Positions 18,213 through 25,954 of a stretch of DNA of 64,000 nt are shown here, in pieces. Origin of the DNA: Candidatus Promineofilum glycogenicum (lineage in GTDB: Bacteria > Chloroflexota > Anaerolineae > Promineifilales > Promineifilaceae); NCBI GenBank assembly GCA_016707605.1, contig JADJHJ010000015.1:124001-188000 (forward strand). Reading direction: 5' to 3'. How positions within the stretch are numbered: position 1 is the stretch's first letter; each line of letters begins with the position of its first letter. The notes below the pieces were generated by a model that worked only from the letters and a program-made list of their open reading frames with translations, was not told where the DNA came from and did no database searches. Both the position numbers and the translations under genes were made by a program.

Positions 18213-19361
18213 ATGAAGAGAAGTGTCCTAATTCCTTTGGCGCTGGCGCTACTGCTGATAGTAGCCCTGACGCCGGTGGCCTTTGCCGGGCCGCTTGGGC
18301 CATACGATGATACGATCATCGAGGCCAACGAGACGGTCAACAACGATGTCATCGTCCTCGACGGCGACCTGACCATCCGCGAAGGAGCGGTGGTCAACGG
18401 CGACGTGGTCGTTTTCAACGGCGACGCCAACGTTTTCGGTCGTGTCAATGGCAGTGTGACGCTGTTCAACGGCGACCTGGAAACGGGTGAGACGGCCTTG
18501 GTCGATGGCGAATGCGTCCTGCTGAATGGCGAGGTGCGCGGGCCGGTTTCGCTGCGCAACTGTACCGCTGTGGGCGAGTTGGAGTTGCCGCCGCTGGTCA
18601 TGCCGGAAATCCAGGGCATTCCGGTTATGCCGACGATGCCGGCCTTTGAGGTCGAGCCGGTCATGCCGGTCGATCCTGTCGATCCGGTTAGGCCAGTTGA
18701 GCCGGTAATGCCGGTCGCGCCTTACCGCGCTAACGACGGCATAGGCTTCTTCGGACGGCTGGCCAGCGCCATCGCCAGCACGGTGCTGTTCACCCTGCTA
18801 GGCCTGTTCGTGGGCGCGGTGATGCCCAACCAGTTGCGGCAGATCGTCGGCGTGGCGCGGGCCAAGCCGGTGGTTAGCGGGCTGGCCGGGGTGCTGACGG
18901 CCGTGGCCGTGCCCTCGCTCATCGTCCTGCTCATCCCGCTGTCGGTCATCCTGACCATCGTCTGCATCGGCCTGCTCGGCTTCCCGATCATGCTGCTGCT
19001 GGCGCTGGGGCTGGTGCTGGGCAGCTTGCTGGGCTGGGTGGTGGTCGGCACGTGGCTGGGCGTGCGGCTGTTCGGCCACGGCAAGGACGACCACATCGTC
19101 CGCGCCGCGGCGCTGGGCACGGGCGCGCTGACGCTCATCTTCGGTGTGCTGGGCCTCATCCCGTTCGTCTTCGGCGAGTCGCTGCTGGCTTTCGTGGTCG
19201 TGTCCATCGGCCTGGGCGCGGTGGCCCTGACGCAGTTCGGCCTGAAGCCCTATCCGCGCCTACCGCGGGCCGCGCAACCGCCCACGCCCAACGACGGCCC
19301 GGACGCGGGCAAGGTCGATATCGTCCTGGGTACGCTTCCCCCCGAAGAGCGCCCGGCCTAA
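18213..19361 (+). CDS. Secreted bactofilin-like repeat protein with C-terminal membrane domain
   Basis: A 382-residue protein from ATG 18213 with AAGGAG seven bases before it. Signal peptide (about 1-24), then short beta-helix repeats (VVNGDVVVFNGDANVFGRVNG and similar, about 30-125) like polymer-forming bactofilin domains, then a Pro/Val/Met-rich linker with repeated PVMP/PVDP units (about 135-170), and finally four membrane helices (about 185-340). Third gene of the sigma/anti-sigma operon, so it may be the sensor or main target. A longer frame from 18099 overlaps the anti-sigma gene and is rejected. Function is inferred from fold only. Confidence 0.8.
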   Translation: MKRSVLIPLALALLLIVALTPVAFAGPLGPYDDTIIEANETVNNDVIVLDGDLTIREGAVVNGDVVVFNGDANVFGRVNGSVTLFNGDLETGETALVDGECVLLNGEVRGPVSLRNCTAVGELELPPLVMPEIQGIPVMPTMPAFEVEPVMPVDPVDPVRPVEPVMPVAPYRANDGIGFFGRLASAIASTVLFTLLGLFVGAVMPNQLRQIVGVARAKPVVSGLAGVLTAVAVPSLIVLLIPLSVILTIVCIGLLGFPIMLLLALGLVLGSLLGWVVVGTWLGVRLFGHGKDDHIVRAAALGTGALTLIFGVLGLIPFVFGESLLAFVVVSIGLGAVALTQFGLKPYPRLPRAAQPPTPNDGPDAGKVDIVLGTLPPEERPA

Positions 19362-19369
19362 GTTTAAGA

Positions 19370-19448
19370 AGATCTCACGCAAAGACGCAAAGGCGCAAAG
19401 GAAGAATTTCTCTTCCTTGCTTTTGCGTCTTTGCGTCTTTCCTTCTTC
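19370..19448. repeat. ACGCAAAG-type inverted repeat between convergent genes
   Basis: Arms cacgcaaagacgcaaagg and complementary cttttgcgtctttgcg. It separates the membrane protein and HD hydrolase genes and reaches the HD stop codon. Confidence 0.8.
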
Positions 19449-20092
19449 TAAATCAGATCATCGCCAGTTAACTCGCGTTCCAACGCCGCATACAACTGTT
19501 GGAAGGCGACCAGCCGGGCGGCGGCGGCGCGGCGGGCGGGGGGGGTGTGCATGCTGGCCACGGTGCGCGGCAGCCAGTCGTTGGCCCGCGCGCGGTGGAT
19601 GAGCCGCTCCAGGGTATGCATCTTGTGGCCGGCCAGCGCCCCGCCCGTCCAGTGGAAGACGGCCGTCAGCCCGATCTTGGCCAGCTTGTCGGCGTCCCAC
19701 AGCACTTGCGACTCCAGCACCGTCAGCGGCTCGTCGCGCCAGAGGCCCATGTGGTCGGCGACGGCCGCGGCCACGGCCTCGATCTTGTCCGGCGGGAAGT
19801 CGGTGGTGGGCAGGAAGTCGCGGGCGAAGGCGGCCCCGGCCTGGGGGTGCTGCTCGCCGTGGCTGAACTTGCAGACGTCGTGGAGCCAGGCGGCGGCCTC
19901 GACCGTCTCGGCGTCGGCCCCGGTCAGCTCGGCCAGCCGCAGGGCCAGGGCGACGACGGCCGTGACGTGCTCCCAGCGGTAGTTGAATGAGACCTGGTCG
20001 GTGCCGTGCCGGCCGCGCAGTTCGGCCAGGGTCGCGGCGTGCATTTGTTCCTGGGCGGCTTCGCGCCAGAGGAGGCGGGTGGGGTCGGTCAC
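19448..20092 (-). CDS. HD-domain phosphohydrolase
   Basis: A 214-residue metal-dependent HD protein. The metal ligands are visible: His42 (NYRWEHVTAV), His71-Asp72 (AAAWLHDVCK) and a later DADKL; a second histidine set (HGEQHPQAG, VADHMGLW) matches the YedJ/YpgQ group of HD hydrolases. Those proteins cleave phosphomonoesters or diphosphates of nucleotides, but the substrate is not known here. It is alone, convergent with the membrane protein upstream. Confidence 0.85.
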   Translation of the reverse strand: MTDPTRLLWREAAQEQMHAATLAELRGRHGTDQVSFNYRWEHVTAVVALALRLAELTGADAETVEAAAWLHDVCKFSHGEQHPQAGAAFARDFLPTTDFPPDKIEAVAAAVADHMGLWRDEPLTVLESQVLWDADKLAKIGLTAVFHWTGGALAGHKMHTLERLIHRARANDWLPRTVASMHTPPARRAAAARLVAFQQLYAALERELTGDDLI

Positions 20093-20132
20093 GGATCACC
20101 TTGTATCAAGGGCTGAACAAGCATTGGGCAAG

Positions 20133-20411
20133 CTATTCTACGACTGTGCTATGTAGTTCAGCGTCAATCCGCTCACGCAAGAATATCTTAATAAGCGATT
20201 GGTAAGGCACGTCGCGCTTGTTCGCCAGCAGCTTTAGCTCATCCACCATCGACTCCGGCATACGCACGGAGATGGTGCGCGTTGATGGCTTCAGATTTGG
20301 GAAGATGGCGCGTTTGGCCTGACTCCAATCGACGTATTCAGTGGAGTCATGAGTCGCCCAGAACTCCCGTTCCTCGTCCTCGTTCTTGAATTCAGGAATT
20401 GGCTTCGGCAT
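20133..20411 (-). CDS. brnA: BrnA-type antitoxin
   Basis: A 92-residue protein with an N-terminal EFKNEDEEREFWATHDSTEYVDW stretch and a C-terminal ribbon-helix-helix (TRTISVRMPESMVDELKLLANKRDVPYQSLIKIFLRERI), the usual layout of BrnA antitoxins. It overlaps the end of brnT by 20 bases and is the second gene of the pair. It should bind BrnT and repress the shared promoter through its DNA-binding half. Confidence 0.88.
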   Translation of the reverse strand: MPKPIPEFKNEDEEREFWATHDSTEYVDWSQAKRAIFPNLKPSTRTISVRMPESMVDELKLLANKRDVPYQSLIKIFLRERIDAELHSTVVE

Positions 20412-20691
20412 AGACCTTCCTTTCCTGGCGGTGCATGTCCCGCGCCGAGATCACTCTAATCTTGCCGGCTCGAACGGCAAATGATATGAAGAGGCGTCGG
20501 CCGTTGTTTGACTGTCCAAGAGCAAAGTAACGCTGTTCTATTTGAGAATGCTTCGTGTCATCGGCAATGATCAAAGGAACGTTGAAGAAAACCTCTTCGC
20601 ACTCACCGTTTGATACCTGATGCTTCAGCCAGTTCTTGTCTTGATTGCCTTCGTCCCATTCAAACCCGGTGAGGCTATGCTTATCTAGCAT
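20392..20691 (-). CDS. brnT: BrnT-type ribonuclease toxin
   Basis: A 99-residue DUF497/BrnT protein: FEWDEGNQDKNWLKHQVSNGECEEVF at the N-terminus, then QRYFALGQSNNGRRLFISFAVR and the C-terminal IRVISARDMHRQERKVY. BrnT has a RelE-like fold and cuts RNA. Toxin-first order with overlapping antitoxin is normal for this family. The promoter at 20698-20726 places transcription start at or next to the ATG, so the message may be leaderless. Confidence 0.9.
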   Translation of the reverse strand: MLDKHSLTGFEWDEGNQDKNWLKHQVSNGECEEVFFNVPLIIADDTKHSQIEQRYFALGQSNNGRRLFISFAVRAGKIRVISARDMHRQERKVYAEANS

Positions 20692-20697
20692 GTATGT

Positions 20698-20726
20698 ATA
20701 TTACCATTATGGACGTTGTGGTTCAA
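20698..20726 (-). promoter_or_regulatory. Promoter of brnTA
   Basis: Minus strand: TTGAAC (20726-20721), 17-base spacer, TAATAT (20703-20698). The distance from the -10 box to the brnT ATG (20691) is about seven bases. Confidence 0.7.
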
Positions 20727-20797
20727 GGGATAGGCCAAGGATGTTTGGTTTCTTTGAAGGAACATTGCATACTTCATAAACCAAAAAGGAGATAAGT

Positions 20798-22045
20798 ATG
20801 GACCTCTTTGACGACACGCCAATTACTTGGCTAGAAAACAAGCACGTGAACACTCAGGCAGCCAGCGCCGCAGTCAACCATCTGCTGCCCGATGGCATCA
20901 CCCACGAGGCCCGCGCCTTCCACGCCCAAATGCCGGGCTTCGAGATGACGCCCCTCAAGCGGCTGAACCAACTGGCTTCGCGCTTCGGATTGGGCGGCAT
21001 CTGGGTCAAGGATGAAGCGGCGCGCATGCGCCTCAACGCCTTCAAGGCGCTGGGCGGCTCTTTCGCCATTTACCGGTTCATCTGTCAGAAGGTGGGCCGT
21101 CCCCGGCTCTCTTTTGCAGAGCTGATGTCGGACGAAATCCGCGCCGCGGTGGGCGACATCACCTTCACCAGCGCCACCGACGGCAACCACGGCAAGGGCC
21201 TGGCCTGGGCGGCGCGCAAGTTGGGCTTCCCCTGTGTGATCTACGTCCACAAGCTGACCTCGCAGGCGCGGATTGACGCCATTGCTGAGTTTGGCGCCGA
21301 GGTGCGCGTCGTCAACGGCAACTACGACGACGCCGTGCGCCAGTGTGAACAGGATGCGCGGGTGAACGGCTGGCAAGTTGTCTCCGACACTTCCTGGCCC
21401 GGCTATGAGGATATTCCCATGGCCGTGATGCAGGGCTATACGACCCTGTTGAGCGAAACGCAGGAGCAGTTGGCGGCGCAGGGCATCATTAAGCCGACCC
21501 ACATCTTTTTGCAGGCCGGCGTCGGCGCGTTTGCCGCGGCCATGATCGCTTTTTACGAAAAGTTGTTTGGGGCGGACGCGCCCATTGCCGTGGTCGTAGA
21601 GCCGCGCGCGGCCGGTTGCCTCTATCACTCTCTGCAAGTCGGCGATGGTCAGCCCCATTGCGTTACCGGTGATCTGGATACCATCATGGCCGGTCTGGCC
21701 TGTGGCGAACCAAGCCCTCTGGCCTGGGAAATCCTCTGGAATTGCGCCGACTTCATCGTCACCGCGCCCGATTACGTGGCCGCCAAGGGGATGCGCATGT
21801 ATGGTGTGCCATTGAGGGGCGACCCGTATGTGATCTCGGGTGAATCGGGGGCCGTTACCCTGGGGGCGCTGGCGTTCATTATGCAGTACGAAGGCGCGGC
21901 TGCGCTCAAAGAGCAACTCCGGCTAGATGAAAACTCGCGCGTGCTGCTGATCAACACCGAAGGCAACACCGACCCCGACTACTTCCGCAACGTGGTGTGG
22001 GATGGGGTTCTCCAGGTGCCGCGGAAGTATCGACGGCCGCTTTAG
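20798..22045 (+). CDS. dpaL: Diaminopropionate ammonia-lyase
   Basis: A 415-residue PLP enzyme of fold type II that converts 2,3-diaminopropionate to pyruvate and two ammonia. The PLP lysine is Lys83 in LNAFKALGGSFAIYR, the family-specific ATDGNHGKGLAWAARKLG loop follows, and the end (VLLINTEGNTDPDYFRNVVWDG) is typical. Length matches the enzymes of enterobacteria and Bacillus. AAGGAG precedes the ATG by eight bases. It stands alone between unrelated genes; a role in using diaminopropionate or serine-like amino acids as nitrogen source is inferred. Confidence 0.93.
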   Translation: MDLFDDTPITWLENKHVNTQAASAAVNHLLPDGITHEARAFHAQMPGFEMTPLKRLNQLASRFGLGGIWVKDEAARMRLNAFKALGGSFAIYRFICQKVGRPRLSFAELMSDEIRAAVGDITFTSATDGNHGKGLAWAARKLGFPCVIYVHKLTSQARIDAIAEFGAEVRVVNGNYDDAVRQCEQDARVNGWQVVSDTSWPGYEDIPMAVMQGYTTLLSETQEQLAAQGIIKPTHIFLQAGVGAFAAAMIAFYEKLFGADAPIAVVVEPRAAGCLYHSLQVGDGQPHCVTGDLDTIMAGLACGEPSPLAWEILWNCADFIVTAPDYVAAKGMRMYGVPLRGDPYVISGESGAVTLGALAFIMQYEGAAALKEQLRLDENSRVLLINTEGNTDPDYFRNVVWDGVLQVPRKYRRPL

Positions 22046-22204
22046 ATGGCCTGTGGGAAGATTGAGCGGCCGGCGTTGCCGCGAACCCTCGCGCGTCCGG
22101 GCGCAACCGGGGTTCCAGTCGGTGTGTCGGCTGGTCAATCGGATTTCGTTGTACAATGGGGAGTATAAAGTGGCGATATTGGGACTGTGTGTGGAACTGG
22201 TAAT

Positions 22205-22275
22205 GGATTTGTAAAGCCACCCTCTCCCCAGCCCTCTCCCAAGGGGGGGCGGGGGCCGTTCCGGCAGGGCGCCGG
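22205..22275. repeat. CCTCTCCC/GGGGGAGG inverted repeat
   Basis: Copy of the ccctctccccagccctctccc family followed by a G-rich arm, immediately before the lipoprotein start. Nearest relatives are at 3694-3765, 9118-9165 and 31340-31378. Otherwise 22046-22303 holds nothing I can support. Confidence 0.7.
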
Positions 22276-22303
22276 GGGGGAGGGGGGCCAGGATGGTTGC
22301 ACC

Positions 22304-23479
22304 ATGCGTACTATGCTTCTCGTCTGCCTCTTAGCCCTGGCCGCCTGCCGCCCGGCCGGTCTCGAACCCCCTGTGGCGACGGATGAGCCAACACCGGAGC
22401 TTACGGCGATTCGGGTGATCGTCGATTGGATCATCCCCGGCGATGAAGATCTGTTGGCTGTGGCCGACGCTATCTTCCTGGGCGAAGTCACCGCTCTGTC
22501 GCCGACCACCTTCAACCAGGACAGCGGCGCGTACTACGACGGGGCGATGGCGCTCCACACCGTCACCTTTCGCGTCATCGAGCCGATTGTCGATGACGTC
22601 GGCCTGGGGCCGGAGGTAACGCTGACCGTCTCGGCCGGCAGCCCGGCGGACAACGGCAGTGTGGCGGTGGAGAGTGGTAGCGTTCGCCACTATCAGATCA
22701 ACGTCGCCCACGAATTGGCTGTAGGGGATGAGATCGTCGTCGTTGCCGGAGGCAGGGAGTTTGTCTGGTTGGAGGGCGGCACACGCGAAGTGCTGAGCTT
22801 TGCCGACTCGCCGATGTGGTCTTACTTCGCCCGCGACGAACTGGGCAACTACTCCCGCCGCGATTCGGCGCTGCCGGCGATGACGTATGAGGCGTTGCGC
22901 GCCTACTTGCACGAGTGGTGGGCGGCGAACCACGAAACTACGCCGGAGAGAGTGTGCCTCGACCTCACGCTAGATGCGGCCGTCGCCGGCGACGCCGACG
23001 TGCTGGCCCAGACCGAAGCGGCCTTCCTGGGCGAAGTGACCGCCATCTCGCCCACTCACTTCAATCAGGACAGCGGCCAGTACTACGGCGGCGCGGAAGC
23101 CATCCACACCGTCACCTTCCGCGTCATCGAGCCGCTTGTCGATGAGATCGGACTGGGGCCGGAGGTGTCGCTGACCAGCCTGGCCGGCAGCCCGGTGGAC
23201 AAGGGTCACGTCGAGCTAGAGGGGGCCGACATCGACTGCTATGACGTGACCGTCTCGCACCAGTTCGCGGTGGGGCAGGAGATGGTCGTGCTGGCCCGCC
23301 GCAGCGAGATCGCCTGGCGCGAAGGCGGCACGCGCGAGGTACTGGCCTTCGCCGCCTGGCCGACGGATGCTTACTTCAGCGACGGGTCGGGCCAATACCG
23401 GCGCAATAACTCGGAGTTGCCGGGGATGACGTTGGCGGAGTTGAGCGAGTACATTCAGGAATGGCGGGCAGGGCCGTAG
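22304..23479 (+). CDS. Lipoprotein with two copies of an unknown domain
   Basis: A 391-residue protein from ATG 22304. The N-terminus is a lipoprotein signal with lipobox LLALAAC, so the mature protein starts at Cys and is membrane-anchored outside the cell. Two homologous domains of about 160 residues follow. Both contain (A)xFLGEVTA(L/I)SPTxFNQDSG, then HTVTFRVIEP, then GLGPEV(T/S)LT and GGTREVL. I do not recognise the domain. A longer frame from 22187 only adds translated repeat. A large inverted repeat begins at its stop codon. Confidence 0.8.
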   Translation: MRTMLLVCLLALAACRPAGLEPPVATDEPTPELTAIRVIVDWIIPGDEDLLAVADAIFLGEVTALSPTTFNQDSGAYYDGAMALHTVTFRVIEPIVDDVGLGPEVTLTVSAGSPADNGSVAVESGSVRHYQINVAHELAVGDEIVVVAGGREFVWLEGGTREVLSFADSPMWSYFARDELGNYSRRDSALPAMTYEALRAYLHEWWAANHETTPERVCLDLTLDAAVAGDADVLAQTEAAFLGEVTAISPTHFNQDSGQYYGGAEAIHTVTFRVIEPLVDEIGLGPEVSLTSLAGSPVDKGHVELEGADIDCYDVTVSHQFAVGQEMVVLARRSEIAWREGGTREVLAFAAWPTDAYFSDGSGQYRRNNSELPGMTLAELSEYIQEWRAGP

Positions 23480-23534
23480 GGCGGGATGGTATCCCGCCTC
23501 TTCAATCGCCAAGAGGCGGGATACCATCCCGCCC
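23479..23534. repeat. GGCGGGATGGTATCCCGCC inverted repeat
   Basis: Arms 23479-23502 and 23511-23534 are perfect 24-base complements with an eight-base loop, and each arm contains an inner palindrome. It covers the lipoprotein stop codon. A related element is at 57703-57769. Confidence 0.9.
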
Positions 23535-23548
23535 CACGAAAACCCGTC

Positions 23549-23576
23549 TTGACATTGAGGCAGGGCGATCTATAAT
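23549..23576 (+). promoter_or_regulatory. Promoter of the T-box/thrS transcript
   Basis: TTGACA (23549-23554), 16-base spacer, TATAAT (23571-23576): both boxes match the sigma-70 consensus. Transcription should start near 23583, about 60 bases before the T-box leader. Confidence 0.85.
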
Positions 23577-23589
23577 GGAGATTCCTAAA

Positions 23590-23642
23590 AAGGTGCAACG
23601 CACTGAAGAAAGTGCGATGCACCAAGATAGTGTAATGCGTTG
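23590..23642. repeat. GTGCAACGCAC-type repeat in the thrS leader
   Basis: Copy of the 9735-9900 family (ggtgcaacgcact..agtgcgatgcacc). It lies between the promoter and the T-box stem I, so it would be transcribed as part of the leader. Confidence 0.7.
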
Positions 23643-23921
23643 ACCGGGACGAGTAGTGGCCCGACGCGCGCCAGAGAGCGGTTGCCATTGGCTGAGAGCG
23701 ACCGCCGCGCACAATGCCGCGAAAACCACCCGGGAGCGGCCGGCAGAACGGCAGAGGGGAACTGATGGTTCGCCTCTACCGGGCAGACGATGGTCTGCCC
23801 GTCCAACTAAGCCGGCCCGGTTTGGCCCCGTTATCGGCCGTATGAGATCGAGGACGCCGCGTCCTTGAAGTTGGGTGGAACCGCGACCGCCGTCGCCCCA
23901 ATACGGGGCGGCGGCGTTTTT
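23643..23921 (+). promoter_or_regulatory. T-box riboswitch controlling threonyl-tRNA synthetase genes
   Basis: The conserved T-box GGGTGGAACCGCG is at 23873-23885. It is followed by a terminator (23888-23921): a 12-pair stem (CGCCGTCGCCCC with its complement, one G-U pair), five-base loop and TTTTT. Upstream, 23643-23760 forms the long stem I with an AGAGAGC element. A threonine specifier ACC is possible at 23725-23727 or 23728-23730. Uncharged tRNA-Thr should pair with the leader and favour the antiterminator built with CGCG near 23859. The T-box and terminator are directly visible; the exact specifier is inferred. Confidence 0.92.
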
Positions 23922-23933
23922 GTTTATAGAGGA

Positions 23934-24047
23934 AGAGCTCACGCCAAGGACGCAAAGATAGCAAAGGCGCAAAGAAGAACAAGAAGCCAAGCTTTTCTTC
24001 CTTGGCGCTCTTTGCTTCCTTGGCGTCCTTGGCGCGAGCTCTTGTAA
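23934..24047. repeat. ACGCAAAG/CCAAGGACGC-type inverted repeat in the thrS leader
   Basis: Arms cacgccaaggacgcaaag and complementary ctttgcttccttggcgtcc. It sits between the T-box terminator and the thrS ribosome-binding site, inside the transcribed leader. Confidence 0.8.
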
Positions 24048-24057
24048 GAGGAAAGAT

Positions 24058-25887
24058 ATGGCAGACAACGGTAACGTACCCTATATCGAGACGGAGCTAT
24101 ACCGCATCCGTCACTCCGCGGCGCACGTGATGGCCGAGGCGGTCAGTGACCTCTTCCCCGACGTGCGCCTGGCCATCGGCCCGCCCATCGAGGACGGCTT
24201 CTACTACGACTTCGACCTGGGTCTGGACGAGCGCGGCAAGCCCAAGACCTTCGCGCCCGAAGACCTGGAGCGCATCGAGGCGCGCATGCAGGAGCTATTG
24301 CGCCAGAACGCCGAGTTCCAGCACACGACCCTGCCGGTGGACGAGGCGCTGGCCTTCTTCGCCGCCCAGCCCTACAAGGTCGAACTGATCCGCGACCTGG
24401 CCGCGGGCAAGGTGGATGAGATGGGCAACCCGACGGCCGAACCGGCGGCCGAGGTCGGCCTCTATCGCCAGCGCGAGTTCGTCGACCTGTGCCGCGGCCC
24501 CCACGTGGCCCGCACGCGCGACATCAAGGCCAACGCCGTCAAGCTGCTGCGCACCGGCGGGGCCTACTGGCGCGGCGACGAGCACAACCCGCAACTCCAG
24601 CGCATCTACGGCACGGCCTGGCACAGCAAGGCCGAACTGGATGAGTACCTGCAACGGCTGGAGGAGGCGCGGCTGCGCGACCACCGCCGGCTGGGCAAGC
24701 AACTGGGGCTGTTCCACATCTCGCCGCTGGTCGGCTCCGGCCTGCCGCTGTGGCTGCCCAAGGGCGCGGTGCTGCGCGAGACGCTGGAAGGCTTCCTGCG
24801 CGCCGCCCAGCGCGAGCGCGGCTATCTGCCGGTCATCACCCCCCACATCGGCAACCTCGACCTCTATCGCAAGAGCGGCCACTACCCGTACTACAAGGAC
24901 AGCCAGTACACGCCGATCAAGGTGGATGAGGAAGAGTTCCTGCTGAAGCCGATGAACTGCCCCCACCACATCGAAATCTACCGCAGCGAACCGCGCAGCT
25001 ACCGCGACCTGCCCTACCGGCTGGCCGAGTTCGGCACGGTCTACCGCTACGAGAAGAGCGGCGAGCTGAGCGGCCTGACGCGCGTGCGCGGCTTCACCAT
25101 CGACGACTCCCACCTCTTCGTCGCCCCGGAGCAACTGGAGGAGGAGTTCATCGCCGTCGTCGAGCTGATCCAGTACGTCTTCGGCGCCATCGGCTTCCAC
25201 GACTTCCGCGCCCGGCTGGGAACCAACGACCCGGCCAGCGACAAGTACGCCGGCGAGCCGGAGATGTGGGCGCGGGGCATCAATGCCATCCGCCAGGCGG
25301 CCGACAAGCTGGGCCTGAAGTACTCCGTTGAGGAGGGCGAGGCGGCCTTCTATGGCCCCAAGCTGGACTTCATCTTCCGCGACGCGCTGAAGCGCGAGTG
25401 GCAACTGGGCACGGTGCAGGTCGACTTCCTGCTGCCGGAGCGCTTCGAGCTGGAGTACACCGGCGAGGACGGCCAGAAGCACCGCCCGGTGATGATCCAC
25501 CGCGCCCCCTTCGGCAGCATGGAGCGCTTCGTCGGCATCCTGATCGAGCACTTCAACGGCGCGTTCCCGCCCTGGCTGGCCCCGGTGCAGGCGATGGTCA
25601 TCCCCATCGCCGACCGGCACGTCGAGTACGCCCGCGCCGTGGCCGAGCAGTTGGCCGCGGCCGGCATCCGCGCCGAGGTGGACGACAGCAGCGAGCGCAT
25701 GAACAAGAAGATTCGCGCCGCCCAGTTGCAGAAGATTCCCTACATGCTGGTCGTGGGCGACAAGGAGAGCGAGACCGGCGCGGTGGCCGTGCGCACGCGC
25801 GACAACGAAGACCGCGGCGCGCAACCGGTGGCCGACTTCGTGGCCGAACTGGCGGCGCGCGTGGCCGAACGGTCGTTGGAACTGTAG
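24058..25887 (+). CDS. thrS: Threonyl-tRNA synthetase 1
   Basis: A 609-residue class II synthetase that charges tRNA-Thr. Residues about 1-210 are the N2 editing domain with HSAAH and CRGPH metal/catalytic sites; the usual N-terminal TGS domain is missing. The catalytic core (about 225-500) has the zinc ligands Cys in MNCPHHIEIY, His in IDDSHLF and His in VMIHRAPFGSMERF (motif 3), with motif 2 TVYRYEKSGELSGLTRVRGFT. The anticodon-binding domain closes the protein. GAGGAAAG precedes the ATG. A T-box leader lies upstream and a second synthetase gene follows after 67 bases. Confidence 0.95.
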   Translation: MADNGNVPYIETELYRIRHSAAHVMAEAVSDLFPDVRLAIGPPIEDGFYYDFDLGLDERGKPKTFAPEDLERIEARMQELLRQNAEFQHTTLPVDEALAFFAAQPYKVELIRDLAAGKVDEMGNPTAEPAAEVGLYRQREFVDLCRGPHVARTRDIKANAVKLLRTGGAYWRGDEHNPQLQRIYGTAWHSKAELDEYLQRLEEARLRDHRRLGKQLGLFHISPLVGSGLPLWLPKGAVLRETLEGFLRAAQRERGYLPVITPHIGNLDLYRKSGHYPYYKDSQYTPIKVDEEEFLLKPMNCPHHIEIYRSEPRSYRDLPYRLAEFGTVYRYEKSGELSGLTRVRGFTIDDSHLFVAPEQLEEEFIAVVELIQYVFGAIGFHDFRARLGTNDPASDKYAGEPEMWARGINAIRQAADKLGLKYSVEEGEAAFYGPKLDFIFRDALKREWQLGTVQVDFLLPERFELEYTGEDGQKHRPVMIHRAPFGSMERFVGILIEHFNGAFPPWLAPVQAMVIPIADRHVEYARAVAEQLAAAGIRAEVDDSSERMNKKIRAAQLQKIPYMLVVGDKESETGAVAVRTRDNEDRGAQPVADFVAELAARVAERSLEL

Positions 25888-25944
25888 TTGTCAGTTGACA
25901 GTTGTCAGTTCTCAGAACTGACAACTGACAACTGACAACTTCTG
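25886..25944. repeat. Heptamer repeat (CAGTTGT / AACTGAC) between the two thrS genes
   Basis: Four units of the GTTGTCA type and three complementary CAACTGA units form an inverted arrangement. It begins at the stop codon of the first gene and ends just before the ribosome-binding site of the second. Confidence 0.85.
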
Positions 25945-25954
25945 AGGAAAGACC

